In this document: positions 26,499 through 34,651 of the stretch, piece after piece
Position numbering within the stretch: the stretch's first letter is position 1
Layout of the letters: each line of letters opens with the position of its first letter
Assembly (NCBI GenBank): GCA_963732355.1
Contig: CAVSZD010000007.1
Span: 620,001 to 684,000, forward strand
Source: JADKAV01 sp963732355
Lineage (GTDB): Bacteria > Actinomycetota > Actinomycetes > S36-B12 > UBA10799
DNA: 64,000 nt
Direction: 5' to 3'
Made by a program: the position numbers and the translations under genes
Notes under the pieces: model-generated
The model's database searches: none
Seen by the model: only the letters and a program-made list of their open reading frames with translations
What the model was told of the DNA's origin: nothing

Positions 26499-27412
26499 CG
26501 CGACTGTCCCATCGTGAATTCCTGCCCGGACTCCGTCAGTTCGAGGAACGCCTGCTCCAGGCTTGCGGTGCGCTTCGAGAGCTCCCAGACCGGTAACCCG
26601 TGGCGGAACGCAATGTCGCCTATCTGCTGCGTGGTCGCGCCAGTCACTGCGATCCCGTCGGGTGGTTCGGGGCGCACGGACTGCTCGCCCAGCTCCGCTG
26701 CGATCGCCGCGGCGAGGTCGCGAACTCGCGCCGATCGGACCAGGACGTCGTTGGTCACCGAGCGCGACACGAAGGTCTCTTTGGGCTCATCGGCGAGCAA
26801 TTGACCGCGAGCGATCACCACGAGGTGATCCGCCATGATCTCCATCTCGCTGAGCAGATGGCTGGACACGAACACAGCCCGACCCTGCGCCGCGTAGTAC
26901 TTCAGGTAGTCACGCAGCCAGTGGATCGACTGTGGGTCCAGACCGTTGGCCGGCTCGTCCAGCAGCAGCACGTCCGGCTGCGACAAGATCGCGGTGGCAA
27001 GGCCGAGCCGCTGACCCATTCCCAAGGAGAAGCCCTTCGGGCGTTTGTTGGCCACCGACTGAAGCCCCATCAGGGAGATCACCTCGTCGACGCGGGCGCG
27101 GTTGACCCGCCCGGCAGCGGCCAGCATCTGCAGGTGGGCGGTCGCGGTACGGCTGGGATGGAAGAACTTGGCATCCAGGTGTGCGCCCACGACCCGCGGG
27201 GCATGCCGGTGGGCGGCCAGGGGCTTGCCGTCCCAAAGGGTCTGACCACTGCCGTGATCCAGCCCCAGCATCAGCCGCAGCGTCGTCGATTTGCCCGATC
27301 CGTTCGGCCCAAGAAACCCGGTCACCTGCCCGGGGCGCACTTCGAAGGACAAGTCATCCACGGCGGTGGTTGCGCCGTAGGCCTTGTGCAGATTAGATGC
27401 CGTGACGATCAC
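26495..27412 (-). CDS. ABC transporter ATP-binding protein (ABC-2 type exporter)
   Basis: 305 aa from the GTG at 27412 (MIVTASNLHKAYG), preceded by AAGGGG. Walker A GPNGSGKST (about 37-45), signature SLGMGQRLGLA, Walker B VLLLDEPANGLD and the switch SSHLLSEME are present. The signature reads SLGMG rather than the canonical LSGGQ, as in DrrA/CcmA-like exporters of actinobacteria. A C-terminal regulatory domain of about 75 residues follows. Confidence 0.92.
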   Translation of the reverse strand: MIVTASNLHKAYGATTAVDDLSFEVRPGQVTGFLGPNGSGKSTTLRLMLGLDHGSGQTLWDGKPLAAHRHAPRVVGAHLDAKFFHPSRTATAHLQMLAAAGRVNRARVDEVISLMGLQSVANKRPKGFSLGMGQRLGLATAILSQPDVLLLDEPANGLDPQSIHWLRDYLKYYAAQGRAVFVSSHLLSEMEIMADHLVVIARGQLLADEPKETFVSRSVTNDVLVRSARVRDLAAAIAAELGEQSVRPEPPDGIAVTGATTQQIGDIAFRHGLPVWELSKRTASLEQAFLELTESGQEFTMGQSR

Positions 27413-27493
27413 TGCGGACCCCTTGCATCGTGGGATTGGGACGTCCTCGAAACTATCCGATAGGGGCACCTGCCGCTGCCGAGAAAGGTCACC

Positions 27494-27826
27494 ATGCCGA
27501 CGTATCTGTACAAGTGCCAGGACTGTGGGCACCGATTCGAGCACTTCCAGGGGTTCCATGACGACCCGTTGGAGATCTGCCCTGACTGTGACGGAACCGT
27601 GCGCCGGGTGATCGGCAACGTGGGGGTGTCGTTCAAGGGCTCGGGGTTCTACCGCACCGATTCCCGGGAGGCCGCCAAGAAGAAGACTTCCGGCGGGTCC
27701 GGGTCTGCTGCCTCCTCCGGTGGCTCGAGCTCCAGCGACTCGGCGGCCAAGCCCAAACCGGCCTCGACAGAGCCGTCCAAGGGCACAGGGTCGTCCAAGG
27801 GCAGCGGGTCGTCCACAGGCAGCTGA
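27494..27826 (+). CDS. FmdB-family zinc ribbon protein (Ruc-like)
   Basis: 110 aa: an N-terminal zinc ribbon with MPTYLYKCQDCGHRF and CPDC (CxxC pairs at about 8-11 and 35-38), then a disordered tail rich in Ser, Gly, Lys and Pro from about residue 55. The M. tuberculosis homologue Rv0991c (Ruc), located near galU as here, is a redox-regulated chaperone. The domain plan (ribbon plus low-complexity tail) is the same, so a chaperone role is plausible. It is divergent from the ABC exporter. Confidence 0.88.
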   Translation: MPTYLYKCQDCGHRFEHFQGFHDDPLEICPDCDGTVRRVIGNVGVSFKGSGFYRTDSREAAKKKTSGGSGSAASSGGSSSSDSAAKPKPASTEPSKGTGSSKGSGSSTGS

Positions 27827-27878
27827 GCTGGGGAAACCTCGCTCGAGCGAAGCGCCCCGGGGGTTAACTTCGGGGGCG

Positions 27879-28460
27879 ATGATCGTCGACTCCTGGAGCC
27901 TTCAGCGCCGCTGGCTTCGCATTCGCCGCCCTCTGGCCGCGGCCTGCATCTGCTGCGGCGCCCTGCTCGCTTGGGGCCAGATCAACCACCCGGGAACAAC
28001 CATTCCGACGCTGGTGGCAGCAGCGGATGTGCCCGCTGGGGCAGTGGTCGGAGCCGCTGACGTGCAGGTCGTGGAGTGGCCGGCCGACTCGCGGCCAGCA
28101 CCGGCGACGGCTTCACCCGCAGACCTCGTGGGACGGATCGCGGTGGGCCCGATTCAGGCCGGGGAACCCCTGACGCCGGCGCGGGTGGTGGCACCATCAG
28201 CTCTGTCCCCGGCCGAAGTCGCCATTGCCTTGCCGGTCGAGCCTTTGACCTCCTCCGGGCTTGTCCGCCCAGGCGACGCGGTTGATCTCGTGGGTCTGAC
28301 GCAGGCAGGACCGCGCACACTGGCGACCTCGGCGCGGGTTCTGACCACGGACCGAGAATCCGGCACTGTGGTGGCCATCTCTCGTAGCTCCGCGCCAGCT
28401 GTGGCCCAGGCCGCGGGTACCGACTCGGTTGCGATGGTTCTGTTGGCCAGCGGGGGTTAG
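27879..28460 (+). CDS. SAF-domain protein, CpaB/RcpC-like
   Basis: 193 aa. An N-terminal membrane anchor (about 18-38, AAACICCGALLAWG) precedes an extracytoplasmic SAF domain (VAAADVPAGAVVGAADVQ, about 48-110) and a C-terminal region resembling RcpC/CpaB (LVRPGDAVDLVGL). Such proteins assist Flp/Tad pilus assembly, but no other tad genes are nearby. A SAF protein commonly lies beside fmdB in actinobacteria. It begins 53 bases after the FmdB gene. Confidence 0.82.
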   Translation: MIVDSWSLQRRWLRIRRPLAAACICCGALLAWGQINHPGTTIPTLVAAADVPAGAVVGAADVQVVEWPADSRPAPATASPADLVGRIAVGPIQAGEPLTPARVVAPSALSPAEVAIALPVEPLTSSGLVRPGDAVDLVGLTQAGPRTLATSARVLTTDRESGTVVAISRSSAPAVAQAAGTDSVAMVLLASGG

Positions 28461-28469
28461 TGTGATCGC

Positions 28470-29006
28470 GTGTCCCCAACCAACGACCTGCTGACCGCCC
28501 AGATCGGCCACGAGTTCACCGCCTCCCAGCAATACACGGCCTTCGCGGTCTGGTTCGATCTGCAGGCCCTGCCCCGCATGGCGGCGCGTTTCTACTCCCA
28601 GGCGCTCGAGGAGCGCAACCACGCGATGATGATCGTGCAGTACCTGATGGACCGCGGGTGCGACGTCTCGATCCCGGCCATCCCGGCATTGGAAGATGTG
28701 CCCGGGACCGTGACGGGCATCCTCGAGTTCGCGGTGGAGCAGGAGAAGGCGGTCACCGGCCAGTTCGAGCAAATCGTCACTGCCGCCCGGACAGATCAGG
28801 ACTACCTCGCCGAGCAGTTCACCCACTGGTTCCTCAAGGAGCAGGTCGAGGAGGTCTCCAGCATGTCCACCCTTCTGCAGGTAGCGGTGCGCTGCGGGGA
28901 CAACCTGATGCTGCTCGAGGACTACCTGGCCCGCGAGCCCGCCGACTCCACCGGAGACCCGGGAGCGCCACGGGCAGCCGGCGGTGAGGTCGGCCTACAG
29001 GCGTAA
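28470..29006 (+). CDS. Ferritin
   Basis: 178-aa four-helix ferritin-like iron store, starting at GTG 28470. Ferroxidase-centre residues are visible: Glu in IGHEFTASQQYTAF, the EERNHAMM pair (Glu and His), and Glu residues in AVEQEKAVTGQF. No haem-binding Met typical of bacterioferritin is evident, so the ferritin class fits better. Nine bases after the SAF gene. A family 1 repeat array follows. Confidence 0.92.
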   Translation: MSPTNDLLTAQIGHEFTASQQYTAFAVWFDLQALPRMAARFYSQALEERNHAMMIVQYLMDRGCDVSIPAIPALEDVPGTVTGILEFAVEQEKAVTGQFEQIVTAARTDQDYLAEQFTHWFLKEQVEEVSSMSTLLQVAVRCGDNLMLLEDYLAREPADSTGDPGAPRAAGGEVGLQA

Positions 29007-29076
29007 GGCCGGTTGCCTGGCGCCGCGGGCCCGCGGCTGCCGCCGAACCGCCCGCGGCTGCCGCCGAACCGCCCGC

Positions 29077-29144
29077 GTTAGAGGTTGTGCTGTTGGTTAG
29101 CGAAACAACGCGTGGATTCTCTAACCAACAGCACAACCTCTAAC
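29077..29144. repeat. Family 1 palindrome, copy 4
   Basis: 68 bp with matching CTGTTG boxes on both sides; only the inner GTTAGCGAA/TTCTCTAAC has a mismatch. Left flank CCCGC, right flank CAGGAC. It lies in the 409-bp gap between ferritin and the M23 peptidase. Confidence 0.95.
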
Positions 29145-29258
29145 CAGGACTCGCCGGGGCCACCCCGACCCGCAGACCGCGGGCTAACCAGGACTCGCCG
29201 CCACCCCGACCCGCAGACCGCGGGCTAACCAGGACTCGCCGCCACCCCGACCCGCGGG
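29140..29258. repeat. Tandem array, about 41-44 bp units, beside family 1 copy 4
   Basis: CTAACCAGGACTCGCCG recurs at about 29140, 29184 and 29225, each followed by CCACCCCGACCCGC. The first unit includes the right terminus of the palindrome. The rest of the gap to 29415 contains no recognised gene or riboswitch. Confidence 0.9.
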
Positions 29259-29415
29259 CACCACGCGCCCACTGTGACCGCGACCACACCCCTGTCGCCC
29301 ACATCACGTCCGAATTATCCGAATCGCACCGAACGCCGTGATTGGCATCACCTGACCAGGGGCATCACTTGACTGTCCGACCCCCTCCATGCGGACAGAC
29401 AAGGAATTGCCCCTC

Positions 29416-29961
29416 ATGAAGACCCTCACAGCGATCACTTTCGCCGGCCTCGCCACCGTTACCCTTGCCGCACCCGCAAGCGCCGCGACCCCGGCCTCAA
29501 CTCCCGCCGCCACCCCCGCGGCCGCCACGCTCGACATCGTCGGTCAGGACATCAACTACACCGCTGCCGCTGACGCCGAGCAGATGGCCACCCCGACCCG
29601 CAACTTCAAACTGTCCGCCCGTTTCGGCCAGAGCGGCCCGATGTGGAGCAGTGGGCAGCACACCGGCCTTGACTTCGCCGGTCCCGAAGGAACGACGATC
29701 ATGGCCGCCGACAGCGGTCGGGTCGTGTCCGCGGGTCCCGCGGGCGCCTACGGAAACTTCGTCGAGATCGCCCATGGCGACGGCACCCGCACCCGCTACG
29801 CCCACCTGTCGGCCATCGACGTGCGCGAAGGCCAGACGGTCAAGCGCGGGCAGCACATCGGCGACCTGGGCAACACCGGAAACTCCTCCGGACCCCACCT
29901 GCACTTCGAGATCCTCGACCACGGCACCCCCGTGGACCCCGAGAAGCACCTGGATCTCTGA
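29416..29961 (+). CDS. Secreted M23 metallopeptidase
   Basis: 181 aa from ATG 29416 with AAGGAA eleven bases upstream. The signal peptide (to about 26, ending ASA) is followed by an Ala/Thr/Pro-rich linker and one LytM domain. All zinc ligands are visible: HTGLDFAGP (His, Asp) and HLHF near the C-terminus, with the catalytic His in YAHLSAID. It probably cleaves peptidoglycan cross-bridges outside the membrane. There is no LysM or SH3 cell-wall-binding domain. Two hairpins follow the stop. Confidence 0.93.
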   Translation: MKTLTAITFAGLATVTLAAPASAATPASTPAATPAAATLDIVGQDINYTAAADAEQMATPTRNFKLSARFGQSGPMWSSGQHTGLDFAGPEGTTIMAADSGRVVSAGPAGAYGNFVEIAHGDGTRTRYAHLSAIDVREGQTVKRGQHIGDLGNTGNSSGPHLHFEILDHGTPVDPEKHLDL

Positions 29962-29967
29962 CAACTT

Positions 29968-29999
29968 GCCGCGCGGTTTCTGAGGGGGAACCGCGCGGC
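29968..29999 (+). terminator. Hairpin after M23 gene
   Basis: GCCGCGCGGTT and AACCGCGCGGC form an 11-bp perfect stem with a 10-base loop, seven bases after the stop codon. No clear T-run follows. Probably a terminator or 3' end stabiliser. Confidence 0.75.
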
Positions 30000-30005
30000 C
30001 TCCCA

Positions 30006-30042
30006 CGAAGGCCCCGGCTTATGAGGGTGAGCCGGGGTCTTC
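30006..30042 (+). terminator. Second hairpin after M23 gene
   Basis: GGCCCCGGCTTA and TGAGCCGGGGTC form a near-perfect stem followed by TTCATCT, just before the M14 gene. With the hairpin at 29968 it makes a tandem terminator. Confidence 0.7.
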
Positions 30043-30070
30043 ATCTGTCCGCACCCCGGGTTAGCCTCGA

Positions 30071-30925
30071 ATGGTGCGTGCCGCAGCAGTCCTCGTGTGT
30101 TCCATCGCCTTGGCCACGGTGATTCCCACTGCTGCTGCCTGGGCCGATGAGCCCATCCCGGTGCCGACGGACCCGACCCCGACACCTACCGAACCCACCC
30201 CCACCCCCACGCCCACTCCTGAGCCCACCCCCACCGGCCTGCCCAAGCGCCTGGTCCTGGGCGAGTCGCGCAATGGCACACCTATCGTGGCCAAGCGGCA
30301 GGGGGAACCCGACGCCAAGCGCGTCCTGCTGGTCCTGGGCCAGATGCACGGCGATGAACCGTACGGTCGTTACGTCGTGGACAAGGTCCGCAAGCTGACC
30401 CCCCGCAAGGACACAGCCATCTGGACCATTCGCACCATGAACCCCGACGGTGCAGCGATGCGGACCCGGCGCAATGCCAACCGCGTCGACCTCAACCGGA
30501 ACTTCCCCGACGAGTGGCTGCCGGGCACACCGGGTTCGCTGTACTACTCCGGACCACGACCTGCCAGCGAGCCCGAAACGAAGGCCCTGATGGTCGGCGC
30601 GAAACTCATCGAGCCGGACGCGATCGTGTCCTACCACCAACGTGCAAACGTGATCGACAAGGGCCGTGCGCCGAAGACCCACAAGTGGGCACGGCGTTTG
30701 AGCCGGGACCTCAACCTCCCGATCAACCGGGTCGACTGCGTGACCAAGTGCGTGGGCACCATGACCGGCTGGTTCAACGCCAACTACCCGGGGTGGGCCA
30801 TTACCGTGGAGTTGCCGAGCCGTATCTCGCCGGCCCGCCAGCGATCGATGGCCCGCGCGATGGTCAACCTCGCCCCGGACCTCAAACCCACAGCCGACCG
30901 GTCTCTCAAGGAACCCACCGGTTGA
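30071..30925 (+). CDS. Secreted M14 zinc carboxypeptidase
   Basis: 284 aa with a signal peptide (cleavage near AWA-DE), then a Pro/Thr repeat linker (about 30-55, PTPTP units), then an M14 catalytic domain. Zinc ligands His and Glu are in QMHGDEP, the substrate-binding RVDLNRNFP is present, the third zinc ligand is likely in SYHQRAN, and the catalytic Glu in ITVELPSR. Substrate (peptidoglycan peptide or protein) is unknown; similarity to bacterial M14C-type enzymes favours a murein peptide. The PT linker could be O-mannosylated by Pmt (inference). Confidence 0.9.
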   Translation: MVRAAAVLVCSIALATVIPTAAAWADEPIPVPTDPTPTPTEPTPTPTPTPEPTPTGLPKRLVLGESRNGTPIVAKRQGEPDAKRVLLVLGQMHGDEPYGRYVVDKVRKLTPRKDTAIWTIRTMNPDGAAMRTRRNANRVDLNRNFPDEWLPGTPGSLYYSGPRPASEPETKALMVGAKLIEPDAIVSYHQRANVIDKGRAPKTHKWARRLSRDLNLPINRVDCVTKCVGTMTGWFNANYPGWAITVELPSRISPARQRSMARAMVNLAPDLKPTADRSLKEPTG

Positions 30926-30935
30926 ACCCGGACAC

Positions 30936-30971
30936 AGCAAGAGCCCCCAGCCGTAGCCGGGGGCTCTTGCT
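30936..30971. terminator. Bidirectional terminator
   Basis: AGCAAGAGCCCCC pairs perfectly with GGGGGCTCTTGCT across a 10-base loop, between convergent genes ending at 30925 and 30981. The stem has A and T runs on both sides as in bidirectional intrinsic terminators. Confidence 0.88.
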
Positions 30972-30980
30972 ATTGACCTA

Positions 30981-31745
30981 TCAGGCCTCGGACTTGACCG
31001 TCGTGGGGTCGTATCCGTAGTAGGCGGTGCGGGCGTCACGACGCTCGTGGGCCTCGATCTCCGCCTGCTTGGCGAACTCGGGGTCGAGGTCGATGTCGTT
31101 GACGTGGAAGCGCGGGTTGTTCTCCCACATCCACTTCTCCAGCTCGGGGCCGGATTCGAACGAGGTGATCAAGCAGTAGCGGGGCTCGTCGCCGCCGTGC
31201 CACACGGAGTGCCACAGGCGCTCGGAGTCGACCATCAGTTGAGCGCCGGCCGGAAGCTTGATGCGCACCTCGGACTCAGGGTCGTTGATGTCCTCACGCA
31301 GGATCATGTAGGTGTCCTGGTCATCGGTCAGGTTCATGAAGCACCTCACGACCCACCCTTCGCCGTCGGGGTTCAGGCGGTTGTTGTCATCCTCGTGGGA
31401 GTTGTAGAGCGCGTCGGCGTAGGTGTTGGGCTGCAACTCGATGACGCGGCACCGACCGACATTCGCACCCGACTCCAGCGCACGCTTGACCAGCGTGGGC
31501 GCCTTCTCGACCTGGCTGTCGATCCAGACACCGTCCTTGTCGGGCTTCGGCGGGTCGAAGTGCCAGAAGCCGTTGCACTCGATCTCGCCGTATGCACTGG
31601 CCAGCGGGGCGAAGCGGGTGTCGCCGCCGGACTTCCAGTCCACGTATTCCAGCGAGAGCCATTCCTGCGGGTCGATCGGGTCACCGTAGCTGTCGAGCAC
31701 GGCATAGCCGGTCTCTTCCAGCATCGGGAGTTTGTAGTGGGCCAT
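30981..31745 (-). CDS. Uncharacterised 254-aa protein, possible Fe(II)/2-oxoglutarate-type dioxygenase fold
   Basis: Starts at ATG 31745 (MAHYKLPML) with GGAGG upstream. No signal peptide or membrane segment; acidic and rich in Trp, Asp and Asn. The centre has SHEDDNNRLNPDGEGWVV and the C-terminal third LWHSVWHGGDEPRYCLI. This spacing of HxD-like and distal His/Arg residues resembles a jelly-roll dioxygenase, but the assignment is tentative. The gene stands alone between a bidirectional terminator and a divergent alpha/beta hydrolase. Good codon use and ribosome binding site support it as real. Confidence 0.75.
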   Translation of the reverse strand: MAHYKLPMLEETGYAVLDSYGDPIDPQEWLSLEYVDWKSGGDTRFAPLASAYGEIECNGFWHFDPPKPDKDGVWIDSQVEKAPTLVKRALESGANVGRCRVIELQPNTYADALYNSHEDDNNRLNPDGEGWVVRCFMNLTDDQDTYMILREDINDPESEVRIKLPAGAQLMVDSERLWHSVWHGGDEPRYCLITSFESGPELEKWMWENNPRFHVNDIDLDPEFAKQAEIEAHERRDARTAYYGYDPTTVKSEA

Positions 31746-31916
31746 TGAACCTCCAGACGAACATGAGCCACTTGTCGACCGTGGCTCTGTTCCATCATCC
31801 CCCATCGTCGGCCCACACAAGCGTGGCATACATCACATGTCGCAATTTCGATACGTCCGGGAGGTATTTTGACTGTTTGACCAACACGGGCACCACTCCC
31901 GGGCGAAAATGGCCCT

Positions 31917-32882
31917 ATGCCGCTGTGGGCTGTGCCTGAGGTCCAGTACGCGATGTTGCACGGCCATCGTCGCGCGTTTATTCGGGTCGGCAACGGGCCG
32001 GCGTTGGTCCTTCTGCACGGCATCGGATGCAACCACAAGACGTGGCTGCCGGTCCTGCGCCCGCTGAGCCGGCATTTCACGGTCATTGCCCCGGACCTTC
32101 TCGGGCACGGTCAATCAGGTGCCCCACGTGCCGACTACAGCATCGGTGGCTACGCCAACGGGGTTCGTGACCTTCTGGCGATCAACGGGATCACCTCTGC
32201 CACGGTCGTCGGCCACAGCCTCGGTGGCGGTATCGCCATGCAGTTCGCCTACCAGTTCCCGCAGAGTACGCAAAGGCTGGTTCTGGTCGGATCAGGCGGC
32301 CTGGGCCAATCCGTTCATCCGATGATGCGGGCCATGACGATGCCCGGCGGCAATACTGCCCTGAAGGTGTTGACCCAAGCGCCTGTGCGCATTCCGGCGG
32401 TGGCCGCGCTCAAGGCTCTGCACGGTAGTCACGGACCGGGCACCGTGGACTTTGAGGGCATCGCGGAAGTGCTTGACTCGCTCGGGGATCGAGGCCGACG
32501 CAAGGCCTTCCACCACGTCCTGCGGGCAGCCGTCGACTGGCGCGGCCAGGTGATCACCATGATCGACCGCGCCTACCTCGCTGAGGCCATGCCCTCGCTG
32601 GTCGTTTGGGGCGAGAAGGACTCGATCATCCCGGTCAAGCACGCGTACGCCGCCCACGCCCTGCTGCCCGGCTCGCAGCTGGAGGTCATCCCACACGCCG
32701 GACACTTCCCGCACGAAGACGACCCTGAGCATTTCGCCTCGGCTTTGATCGACTTCATCCTGGATACTCAACCCGCCAAGTACGACGGCCGCTCCTGGAC
32801 CCGTGCGTTGATCTCCGGGCCGCGGCCGAGGCGCTTCTGGGGTTCCGGAAACCCCGATCGGGTCGCATCGGTCGACCAGTAG
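31917..32882 (+). CDS. Alpha/beta hydrolase
   Basis: 321 aa. N-terminal LLHGIGCNHKTW (oxyanion region), nucleophile elbow GHSLGGG (Ser near 99), acid in VWGEKDSIIP, and catalytic His in HAGHFPHEDDPEHF near residue 262. The C-terminus is longer than usual, with about 45 extra residues rich in Arg and Pro. The substrate is unknown. A family 2 inverted repeat begins 14 bases after the stop, and a decayed copy of the HEDDPEHF region lies beside another family 2 repeat near 37.8 kb. Confidence 0.88.
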   Translation: MPLWAVPEVQYAMLHGHRRAFIRVGNGPALVLLHGIGCNHKTWLPVLRPLSRHFTVIAPDLLGHGQSGAPRADYSIGGYANGVRDLLAINGITSATVVGHSLGGGIAMQFAYQFPQSTQRLVLVGSGGLGQSVHPMMRAMTMPGGNTALKVLTQAPVRIPAVAALKALHGSHGPGTVDFEGIAEVLDSLGDRGRRKAFHHVLRAAVDWRGQVITMIDRAYLAEAMPSLVVWGEKDSIIPVKHAYAAHALLPGSQLEVIPHAGHFPHEDDPEHFASALIDFILDTQPAKYDGRSWTRALISGPRPRRFWGSGNPDRVASVDQ

Positions 32883-32896
32883 GTAGCGCTGCGTGA

Positions 32897-32982
32897 CCGG
32901 ATTTGCAGGCTGATCAAGCGGTGTGACGGCACTCCCCGCACGAACCCGAACTTGAGCCGTTGATCAACCCGCAGATTCGGAC
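32897..32982. repeat. Family 2 inverted repeat, copy b
   Basis: About 86 bp. Left ACCGGATTTGCAGGCTGATCAA, right TTGATCAACCCGCAGATTCGGAC; arms are imperfect but clearly homologous to copies a and c. The interior read on the minus strand (CGGCTCAAGTTCGGG) matches copy c, so it is inserted in the opposite orientation. Confidence 0.9.
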
Positions 32983-33168
32983 AGAGCATGACCTGCACGC
33001 GGCCCGGATTGTGGCCGTCGGCGACGGAGGTCGCGGCGTGTAGCCGGTGCCGCCAGATCACGATCGACCTGTTCCCACAGATCGAGGGCGGTTCCGGTGC
33101 CAGATCTCGTGCCGGGACCTACCGCTGGAGTGAGGCCTCGGGGCCGGCTTCCGTAGACTGCATTCGTC

Positions 33169-33241
33169 GCCCCCGTAGCTCAGGGGATAGAGCAGTGGTT
33201 TCCTAAACCATTTGTCGGAGGTTCGAATCCTCTCGGGGGCA
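33169..33241 (+). tRNA. tRNA-Arg (CCT)
   Basis: A 73-nt cloverleaf: acceptor GCCCCCG with CGGGGGC, D-arm GCTCAGGGGATAGAGC, anticodon loop TTCCTAA giving CCT, T-arm GGAGGTTCGAATCCTC, discriminator A. A family 1 palindrome begins 12 bases later. Confidence 0.96.
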
Positions 33242-33253
33242 CAACAGCGGCTC

Positions 33254-33321
33254 GTTAGAGGTTGTGCTGTTGGTTAGCAAAAACACGCGTGGATTCGCTA
33301 ACCAACAGCACAACCTCTAAC
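33254..33321. repeat. Family 1 palindrome, copy 5 (supplies a stop codon)
   Basis: 68 bp with matching CTGTTG boxes. Left flank CTC, right flank GCGGGCC, so it is inverted relative to copy 1. Its right terminus overlaps the last codons of the MFS gene: the TAG stop of that gene is part of the terminal GTTAG. Confidence 0.95.
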
Positions 33322-34642
33322 GCGGGCCGTTCGGCCGGCCTAGCCCGAGGCGTTCGGGCCACCCGCGGGCCACGCGGACTAACGTCGGCCGCTCCGGGAA
33401 GCCCCGCATAGACGGCGCCGCCGCCAGCCCCAGCAGCACGACCACCGGAACCGTGGCCACGGCACACAGCGCCCCGTACGAGAACTGCACCACCACGATC
33501 CCCGCCACGACCCCGCCCAGCGCCCCAGCCACGTTCATGGACAGGTCCGACAGACCCTGGATCGAGGGCCGGTCCTCTGGCGCGGCGTCGTCGGTGAGCA
33601 GCGTCGACCCGGCGATCAGGGTGCACGACCAGCCGAGGCCCAACAAGAAGAGCCCCACGCCGAGCATCAAAACGTCGTCCGCAGGCGCCACCCCGCTGAT
33701 CACGCACGAGGCCAGAAGGATCACACCGCCGATCACAATGACCCGGATCCGGCCGAACCGGTCGACGGTCCACCCAACGACCGGTGACAGCGCGAACATC
33801 CCCAGCACGTGGACGCTGATCACTAGCCCGATCAACTGAAGGGAAACATCCACATGCGCCATGTGCACCGGAGTCATCACCATCACCATGACCATGACGA
33901 CATGGCCGAGCGACACCGCCGTGATCCCGAGGAGCGCCCGGCGGTGCTGGCGCAGGTGCCCGATCCCGTCCCAAAGCCGAGGGTGGGCCGTGGCACCGTC
34001 TTCGGTCACAGCGATCGAGCGAGCCAACAGGTACGGGTCCGGTCTCAGCCTCAGGGTCAGCACCAGGACCGCCAGCACCAGCACGGCCGCCGCCAGCACG
34101 AATGGCCCCGTCAGCTGCGGCAGCCCTGCACGCATGGCCATCGCGCCCGAGTACTGCAGCAGGTTCGGGCCGAGCACCGCACCGATCGTGCCCGCCCACA
34201 CGACGATGGACAGCGCCCGTCCGCGATGAGCCTCTTGGGCAAGGTCGGTGGCCGCGTAACGACTCTGATACCCAGCAGCCGTGGAGACCCCCAGCAGAAG
34301 GCATCCGAGCAGCACGACCCACACAACCCGGCCCACCCCACCGATGACGACCGTGACCGCCCCGAGCGCACCGATCGCATAACCGGTGGAAAGCGCCACC
34401 CGGCGTCCATGGTTCAGCGCCAGACGCGCCAAAGGCAGGGCGAGTAAGGCGGCACCGAATACCCCTGCCGTCTGCGCCAACCCAGCGGCACCCTCACCAC
34501 TCAACGACGCGGCGATCAAGGCTCCCGCAGGCAGCGAACCTGCGACCGCGATCCCGCTGAGCATCTGGGTCAAGGACAGCGTGGTGACTGTTCGCCGCTG
34601 AACTGCGGGGACGTCCAGGGTCTCACGCAGCCCGACTGTCAT
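33317..34642 (-). CDS. MFS transporter
   Basis: 441 aa with about twelve membrane segments in two groups of six. Typical MFS loop motifs are RLALNHGRRVALSTG after TM2 and GWTVDRFGRIRVIVIG after TM8. Substrate unknown; drug or metabolite efflux is possible. The stop codon TAG (33317-33319) lies inside family 1 copy 5, so the C-terminus (GRPNGPR) is set by the repeat. Ten bases after the stop of the apbE pseudogene on the same strand. Confidence 0.9.
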   Translation of the reverse strand: MTVGLRETLDVPAVQRRTVTTLSLTQMLSGIAVAGSLPAGALIAASLSGEGAAGLAQTAGVFGAALLALPLARLALNHGRRVALSTGYAIGALGAVTVVIGGVGRVVWVVLLGCLLLGVSTAAGYQSRYAATDLAQEAHRGRALSIVVWAGTIGAVLGPNLLQYSGAMAMRAGLPQLTGPFVLAAAVLVLAVLVLTLRLRPDPYLLARSIAVTEDGATAHPRLWDGIGHLRQHRRALLGITAVSLGHVVMVMVMVMTPVHMAHVDVSLQLIGLVISVHVLGMFALSPVVGWTVDRFGRIRVIVIGGVILLASCVISGVAPADDVLMLGVGLFLLGLGWSCTLIAGSTLLTDDAAPEDRPSIQGLSDLSMNVAGALGGVVAGIVVVQFSYGALCAVATVPVVVLLGLAAAPSMRGFPERPTLVRVARGWPERLGLGRPNGPR

Positions 34643-34651
34643 GGCGTAAGG

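Noticed and set aside
29259..29415. Cyclic di-AMP riboswitch upstream of the M23 peptidase
   Set aside because: Such RNAs are common before actinobacterial peptidase genes, but the conserved core strings of that class are not present.
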